From Spirochaetota bacterium (GTDB taxonomy: Bacteria; Spirochaetota; B62-G9; DRHN01): DNA of 32,679 bases. The stretch spans positions 1 through 32,679 of the forward strand of contig DRHN01000134.1 in assembly GCA_011049595.1 (NCBI GenBank), read 5' to 3'. Positions 27,523 to 32,679 of this stretch are shown piece by piece (the first letter of the stretch is position 1; every line of letters starts with the position of its first letter). Below the pieces are notes generated by a model. The model was given only the letters and a program-made list of their open reading frames with translations. It did no database searches and was not told where the DNA came from. The position numbers and the translations under genes were made by a program.

Positions 27523-28143
27523 ATGAGCACCGCATCAACGATTACAAATTTGCTGAAAATAATTTTTCTGCTGATACTTATAGTCGTTATCATGCTCGGA
27601 GGGGTTTACTGGTTTGATCACCTCGGGCTTGTTGACTATAACAAATTTATCGGGGCTTTCGAGAAGTACATGCCAGTGTTTATGAAAAAGGGAGTGGAAG
27701 TAACGGATGAGCCGGCCCTTCTTGAGGAGGAATTTTTAAATAAAAGAGAAGAAATGCTGCTTGCAAAAAATCGGGAACTTGAACTTGAAAAGCAGGAGAT
27801 AGAAAAAAAGAAGCTCGAATTACAGGAGATCGAAGCAAAGCTGACAGAGGAGACTTCCAGGCTTGAAGAGGAGAAAAAAGTATTAAGCGAAAAACTTCGT
27901 GAATACGATAATTATAATGAAAATATTAAAAGGCAGGCAGGGTATTTTACTAATATGCCCCCAGCTGCTGCTGTTGAAAGGATCGCGAAACTCGAAGATC
28001 TGCTTGCCATCGATATTCTGCGTCAGATTGACGCGGCCGCTGAGGAGGAAGGGCGGATATCGATGGTCCCGTTTTTTCTAAGTTTAATGGACCCTGAGAG
28101 GGCCGCGACATTACAGCGGAAGATGACAAAGGTCGGTGAATAG
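27523..28143 (+). CDS. flbB: FlbB/MotE-like periplasmic flagellar collar protein
   Basis: Single N-terminal TM, long coiled coil, C-terminal MotE-like YFTNMPPAAAVERIAKLEDLLAIDILRQID...FFLSLMDPERAATLQRKM; position matches flbB/ylxF. Confidence 0.82.
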   Translation: MSTASTITNLLKIIFLLILIVVIMLGGVYWFDHLGLVDYNKFIGAFEKYMPVFMKKGVEVTDEPALLEEEFLNKREEMLLAKNRELELEKQEIEKKKLELQEIEAKLTEETSRLEEEKKVLSEKLREYDNYNENIKRQAGYFTNMPPAAAVERIAKLEDLLAIDILRQIDAAAEEEGRISMVPFFLSLMDPERAATLQRKMTKVGE

Positions 28144-28148
28144 TACAG

Positions 28149-29441
28149 ATGATAAATACACCAGGTCAAATTAAGACAAAGGATGTTATGGCTCCCCGAA
28201 AAGGTGCCGACCGGACCGGACCGAAGGCGGAAGAAAGTAAGGATAGCACATTTTCTTCATTTTTTACACAATATCTTGAAGCCGGGGAAAAAAATCGGGA
28301 CAAGCTGAAGTCATCGAAGCAAAACCTGGAAAGTGCGGCGGTAGGAAAAGGAGTTAAAACCCGGAAAAATTTTTTAACAGTGAAAAAGCCTCCGGGCGGT
28401 AAACAGGGGCAGCGGGTAATCCGGCTGAAAAACCGCCAAATAGCATATCTTTCCGCCGGAATTTTATCCGGAACTCTAAAGGATAAAACATTACAAAACA
28501 GAAAAGAGGGCAGGGTTATTCAGCTGATGGCCGAAAATCGGCCATCCAACGGCCAGCTTCGAAAAAGAATACTGTCCCTTCAAGGTAAAAAGCAGCATTC
28601 GCTGTCGGCTCTAAACAAAAAATCAGCAGGCCGTAACTCAACAATAGAAAGAACTGTTGTTCTTGCCAAGAAGTACATCGCAGGTAAAAAACGTACTTAT
28701 AATAAAGATGTATTGAAAGGGGAGTGGGCTGTAAAGGGCGGTGACGACGCGAAAAAAAGTTCAGCAATTACCGGAGGCGGAAAATCCGATAGGAAAATAA
28801 ACAGTGCAAATAAAACAACAGGACCGGGTTTAGTAAAAGACAGGAATAACGGTCCTTCATTTAATGGTGCCGATGATAAAAAGAATGCTGTTTCAAAAAC
28901 CACTGAATCTGATAACGTGCAGGGTAGAAAAACGGCCGTCGGTGAACTGTCAGATGCCGGTGTAAAGTATGATAATAATGTACCCAGGACAACAGTAAAA
29001 CTTGATTATCAAATTAATAGAAATGCCGATGAGATATTTAATGACATAGTAAAAAGGTTTTCACTCGTAGTTAAAAAGGGAGGGGGCGAGGCCAGGATAG
29101 TGCTTCAGCCCGAAGTCCTGGGGCAGTTGAAAATGAAAATGAGTCTCAATAATCACGAAGTAAATACCTTCATGGTTGTAGAGAATGAAACCGTAAAAGA
29201 TTTAATATTAGGGAAGCTGAATATACTGGAACAAAATCTTTTACAGCAGGGTTTCAGTCTGGGCTCGTTCCAGGTTGATGTAAAGGATAAAAACACCGAG
29301 CTCGGCACTTGGGGGGAAAAAGGTAAAAAGGGGCATCGGATCGATGACCTTGATGACCTTGATGAAGAAGATGGAATCCCGGAAATCGAAAAGAGTCCCG
29401 GCGTGCCCTGGATCTCGACAATAGTGGATCTCACAGCATAA
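28149..29441 (+). CDS. fliK: FliK-like flagellar hook-length control protein
   Basis: Low-complexity basic N-terminal region plus C-terminal Flg_hook domain (EARIVLQPEVLGQLKMKMSLNNHEVNTFMVVENETVKDLILGKLNILEQNLLQQGFSLGSFQVDV). Confidence 0.85.
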   Translation: MINTPGQIKTKDVMAPRKGADRTGPKAEESKDSTFSSFFTQYLEAGEKNRDKLKSSKQNLESAAVGKGVKTRKNFLTVKKPPGGKQGQRVIRLKNRQIAYLSAGILSGTLKDKTLQNRKEGRVIQLMAENRPSNGQLRKRILSLQGKKQHSLSALNKKSAGRNSTIERTVVLAKKYIAGKKRTYNKDVLKGEWAVKGGDDAKKSSAITGGGKSDRKINSANKTTGPGLVKDRNNGPSFNGADDKKNAVSKTTESDNVQGRKTAVGELSDAGVKYDNNVPRTTVKLDYQINRNADEIFNDIVKRFSLVVKKGGGEARIVLQPEVLGQLKMKMSLNNHEVNTFMVVENETVKDLILGKLNILEQNLLQQGFSLGSFQVDVKDKNTELGTWGEKGKKGHRIDDLDDLDEEDGIPEIEKSPGVPWISTIVDLTA

Positions 29442-29453
29442 CAGGAGAAGGAA

Positions 29454-29927
29454 ATGGATATGTCTTTTGCCATGAATACAAATGATTTGTTTAAAACCCG
29501 GCTACAAGTGGAAAGTTTCAATAAATCCATTGAAAAAGCGGGAAGAAATGTGACAAACACTCTCGGTAAGGATGATTTTTTAAAACTACTGGTGGTTCAG
29601 CTCGAAAACCAGGACCCCACAAAACCTCTTGATGATAATGAATTTATTTCCCAGATGGCGCAGTTTTCTTCTCTCGAGCAGATGACCTCGATTAATAAAA
29701 CGCTGTCCAGTCTCATTTCCAATTATAAAGTAACTCTCTCCTATTCCCTTCTGGGAAAGCAGGTTGAGGTCCTGGACAGGGCAACCGGGGAGCAAAACAG
29801 CGGTGTAGTGTCCGAGATAACCTTCAGCGGCGGAAGATTCGAAGATGAAGTTCCTAAAATATCTTTTAACGGTTTAAGTTACAGTGTGGATGACGTAGTA
29901 AAAGTTTCGATGAGTCGGTTAGATTAA
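29454..29927 (+). CDS. flgD: Flagellar hook-assembly scaffold FlgD
   Basis: LGKDDFLKLLVVQLENQDPTKPLDDNEFISQMAQFSSLEQMTSINKTL. Confidence 0.95.
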   Translation: MDMSFAMNTNDLFKTRLQVESFNKSIEKAGRNVTNTLGKDDFLKLLVVQLENQDPTKPLDDNEFISQMAQFSSLEQMTSINKTLSSLISNYKVTLSYSLLGKQVEVLDRATGEQNSGVVSEITFSGGRFEDEVPKISFNGLSYSVDDVVKVSMSRLD

Positions 29928-29993
29928 TTAATATATATGATTCCGAAGATCCGGGAGGGGGCAACGCGTTAAAATGACAAGGAGTGTGTTCAA

Positions 29994-31379
29994 ATGATGC
30001 GATCTCTTTATTCTGGTGTTTCGGGTTTGAGAAACCACCAGATCAGAATGGATGTCCTGGGCAGCAATATTGCGAATGTAAACACCTATGGATTTAAAAA
30101 GAGCAGAGTTTCGTTCCAGGACATTTTGTCCCAGACGATTTCCGGGGCGGCAGCCCCCACAGCTGAAAAGGGTGGCGTTAATCCAAAACAGGTCGGGCTC
30201 GGTATGAATATTTCGAGTATTGACACAATTTTTACCCAGGGCAGCCTGCAGACCACAGGACTGAACCTCGACCTCGCGATACAGGGGGAAGGTTTTTTCG
30301 TGTTGAGCAGGGGAGAGGAGCTGTACTACACACGGGCCGGAAGTTTCGGGCTTGATAAAAATGGTACCCTTGTAAACCCGGCCAACGGGTTGAGGGTCCA
30401 GGGCTGGCAGGCTGTAAAAGCGGGCACAGACTACATAATAAACACCTCCGGTGAAATGGAGGATATAATAATACCGATCGGCGGAAAGGACCCCGCGAAA
30501 GCGACGGAGATAATAAGATACAAGAGCAATCTCAATTCGGAAACTCCGCTTCTCCCTGAGGGCCGTGCGCCGACACCCGAGGAGGCGTTGAACTCGACCA
30601 TGGTAACGAATATAGATGCCTATGACAGTGTCGGTAATGTCCACAGAGTCACGGTCGAGTTTACAAGGGTTCAGGGCGAAGTCAACACATGGCTTGCCTC
30701 GGCATTTGTAGAAGGAGCGGATGAAACATCCCTCACTTTTGATGTCGAAGGGCTGAACGGGAATGATTCGAACACCATCATCATGAGATTTAACAATCAG
30801 GGAGCCCCCGTTTCAATTGAAGACAGTCCATTAACAGCCGGGGCACCGGTCGATATGATAACCGATGGGCAGCTGGTCGCCACTCTAAATGTAGATTTTC
30901 CAGAGCTCGGGATAAACCAGGCCATAAATATCAATTTTGGTACCGCGGATGAATATACCGGGATAACACAATTTGCAGCCCCTTCCTCCGCAAAGGCGTA
31001 CGAGCAGGATGGATATGGAATGGGGTACCTGCAATCTTTTACAGTTGACAGCTCCGGGATAATCACGGGAGAATACACAAACGGTAAAAAGGCACCCATA
31101 GCACAGGTCGCGCTCGGGACTTTTGTCAATAATCAGGGACTCGTCGCGGGGGGGGACAATACCTTTTCACAGACGAACAACTCGGGGATAGCCAATATAG
31201 GAGCAGCCGAAACAGGTGGAAGGGGGAAGATCACGGCAGGGACACTCGAGATGAGTAACGTCGATCTTGCTGAACAGTTTACAGATATGATCGTTACACA
31301 AAGGGGGTTTCAGGCAAACTCCAGGAGCATAACCACTTCTGATCAGATGCTCCAGGAGCTATTGGCATTGAAGAGATAG
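29994..31379 (+). CDS. flgE: Flagellar hook protein FlgE
   Basis: MMRSLYSGVSGLRNHQIRMDVLGSNIANVNTYGFKKSRVSFQDILSQT; C-terminal GTLEMSNVDLAEQFTDMIVTQRGFQANSRSITTSDQMLQELLALKR. Confidence 0.97.
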   Translation: MMRSLYSGVSGLRNHQIRMDVLGSNIANVNTYGFKKSRVSFQDILSQTISGAAAPTAEKGGVNPKQVGLGMNISSIDTIFTQGSLQTTGLNLDLAIQGEGFFVLSRGEELYYTRAGSFGLDKNGTLVNPANGLRVQGWQAVKAGTDYIINTSGEMEDIIIPIGGKDPAKATEIIRYKSNLNSETPLLPEGRAPTPEEALNSTMVTNIDAYDSVGNVHRVTVEFTRVQGEVNTWLASAFVEGADETSLTFDVEGLNGNDSNTIIMRFNNQGAPVSIEDSPLTAGAPVDMITDGQLVATLNVDFPELGINQAININFGTADEYTGITQFAAPSSAKAYEQDGYGMGYLQSFTVDSSGIITGEYTNGKKAPIAQVALGTFVNNQGLVAGGDNTFSQTNNSGIANIGAAETGGRGKITAGTLEMSNVDLAEQFTDMIVTQRGFQANSRSITTSDQMLQELLALKR

Positions 31380-31441
31380 AACTGAAAATATAAAGAAGTA
31401 ATAACGACTGAATTCGGATCCGGTTTTTAAGCTTGAGCAGC

Positions 31442-31461
31442 AGCCCCTTTTTTTAGGGGCT
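31442..31461 (+). promoter_or_regulatory. Intercistronic stem-loop between flgE and flbD
   Basis: AGCCCC-tttttttA-GGGGCT perfect 6-bp stem with a T-rich loop. Confidence 0.45.
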
Positions 31462-31492
31462 ACAGCTGATTTTATAGGGACGGGGTTTTATT

Positions 31493-31690
31493 TTGATCAA
31501 GGTAACCCGGCTGAACAATACGGCATTCTGGCTGAACCCTCATATGATCGAACTGATAGACCAAAAGCCGGATACGACTATAACCTTGAATTCGGGGAAG
31601 TTACTGATAGTTAAAGAATCTCCTGAGGAAATATTTGATGAGATTGTGGTTTACCGGCAGAAGCTATGGCCGTTTGGGAACGAAAAATAG
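31493..31690 (+). CDS. flbD: Flagellar protein FlbD (TTG start)
   Basis: IKVTRLNNTAFWLNPHMIELIDQKPDTTITLNSGKLLIVKESPEEI. Confidence 0.93.
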   Translation: MIKVTRLNNTAFWLNPHMIELIDQKPDTTITLNSGKLLIVKESPEEIFDEIVVYRQKLWPFGNEK

Positions 31691-31749
31691 GTATATCTTA
31701 TGCAAATACAATTTATTGAATTAAATAGATATCCAGGAGGCCTTTCAAT

Positions 31750-32544
31750 ATGGATCTAGGGACACTCGCCGGTCTTGGACTTGGAGCTTTTGCAATAATT
31801 GTAGGTATTGTTATAGCGGGTGGAATAGGCGGCCTTTTCAGTTTCATAAACATACCTTCCGCCTTTATCACCATAGCCGGATCTTTAGGAGCGGTCATGG
31901 TTACCACTTCTCTGGCGAAGACTCTCGGCGTAATTAAGTTATTTATGAACACCATAAAAGTAAAACCTATGGAAACGGACAGGATCATAACGACAATAGT
32001 TACTTTTTCTGAAAAGGCGAGAAGGGAAGGACTTTTGGCTCTGGAAGACGACCTTGAAGAGCTGGACGATGAGTATCTTAGAAAAGGGATACAGCTTGTC
32101 GTAGATGGTACTGACCCTGAGATAATCAGGAGTATAATGGAGACGGAGCTTAACAACATGCAGTCACGGCACGAGGATGGGATAAAGTTTTTTGAGGACT
32201 GGGGTGCCTTTGCCCCGGCCTTTGGAATGATAGGGACCCTCATCGGTCTGATCCTTATGCTTTCAAATATTGAAGATAAAAGCGCCATCGGGCCCGGTAT
32301 GTCGACTGCTTTGATCACTACTCTTTATGGGGCAGTTTTGGCCAACCTTGTTTTTATTCCCATAGCAGCCAAGCTCACCTTAAATGATAAGAACGAGTCG
32401 CTTGTGAGAGAGATCATGATAGAGGGCACACTTTCGATACAATCCGGAGACAACCCCAGAATTGTAAAGGAAAAACTGATCTCATTTCTGCCCCCGGAGA
32501 TAAGAGCGCAGGTAGCGGAGGAGTCAGGGGAGGGTGAGAGATGA
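31750..32544 (+). CDS. motA: Flagellar motor stator protein MotA
   Basis: MDLGTLAGLGLGAFAIIVGIVIAGG; FFEDWGAFAPAFGMIGTLIGLILMLSNIEDKSAIGPGMSTALITTLYGAVLANLVFIPIAAKL. Confidence 0.96.
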   Translation: MDLGTLAGLGLGAFAIIVGIVIAGGIGGLFSFINIPSAFITIAGSLGAVMVTTSLAKTLGVIKLFMNTIKVKPMETDRIITTIVTFSEKARREGLLALEDDLEELDDEYLRKGIQLVVDGTDPEIIRSIMETELNNMQSRHEDGIKFFEDWGAFAPAFGMIGTLIGLILMLSNIEDKSAIGPGMSTALITTLYGAVLANLVFIPIAAKLTLNDKNESLVREIMIEGTLSIQSGDNPRIVKEKLISFLPPEIRAQVAEESGEGER

Positions 32545-32587
32545 CAAAGCTGCAGACAAATACTATTGATATTAATGGTAATTTATA

Positions 32588-32679
32588 TTAAAATTTAATT
32601 AAACGTGGCAAAGCAGTCGACATACCGGGCCCGATGGCGCTTTTGTCTTCAATATTTGAAAGCATAAGGATCAGCCCGA
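32588..32679 (-). pseudogene. Inverted partial near-copy of motA running off the right edge
   Basis: 32609-32679 is the reverse complement of 32243-32313 at 69/71 identity; minus-strand reading ...GLILMLSNIEDKSAIGPGMSTAL then PRLIKF-stop. Could be an assembly chimera. Confidence 0.7.

Noticed and set aside
29341-29372. Short tandem GATGACCTT repeats at the fliK 3' end
   Set aside because: Two and a half units encoding an acidic DDLDDLDEED linker; too short to call a variable repeat.
29928-30644. 238-aa reverse-strand ORF
   Set aside because: Fully antisense to flgD-3'/flgE, no recognisable domain; a mirror of flgE codon composition.
31713-32318. 201-aa reverse-strand ORF
   Set aside because: Antisense to motA, serine/isoleucine-rich low-complexity translation typical of shadow ORFs.

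Overview
The window is a spirochaete-type chromosomal segment that appears to run from one assembly end to the other. From left to right it holds: (1) the N-terminal half of a tyrosine-recombinase integrase running off the left edge, next to the 3' end of a tRNA-Arg(CCG); this was not in the ORF track and looks like the edge of an integrated element; (2) rlmN, two TPR genes and rsmE; (3) a three-gene run of sugar-enzyme folds (WecG/TagA-like, GlgC/GlgD-like, DegT-like), each of which appears to have lost its catalytic signature residues; (4) NAD kinase, recN and spirochaetal hypothetical genes; (5) HTH - TPR lipoprotein - dprA - topA - xerC/D - hslV - hslU leading into a flgB superoperon (flgB flgC fliE fliF fliG fliH fliI fliJ, SLT transglycosylase, flbB/motE-like, fliK-like, flgD, flgE, flbD, motA). 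The best leads are the consecutive pseudoenzyme cluster; a FlgE with Lys165 but Ser at position 178 and no cysteine at all, where spirochaete hook crosslinking is known to use Lys165/Cys178; a family of palindromic intergenic repeats with shared TAATTAGTTCYTGGTG ends, two of which bracket a TPR gene as inverted repeats; and a 71-bp inverted near-copy of motA at the right end with two synonymous differences, where motB is expected. All calls come from reading sequence only; no database search was run.
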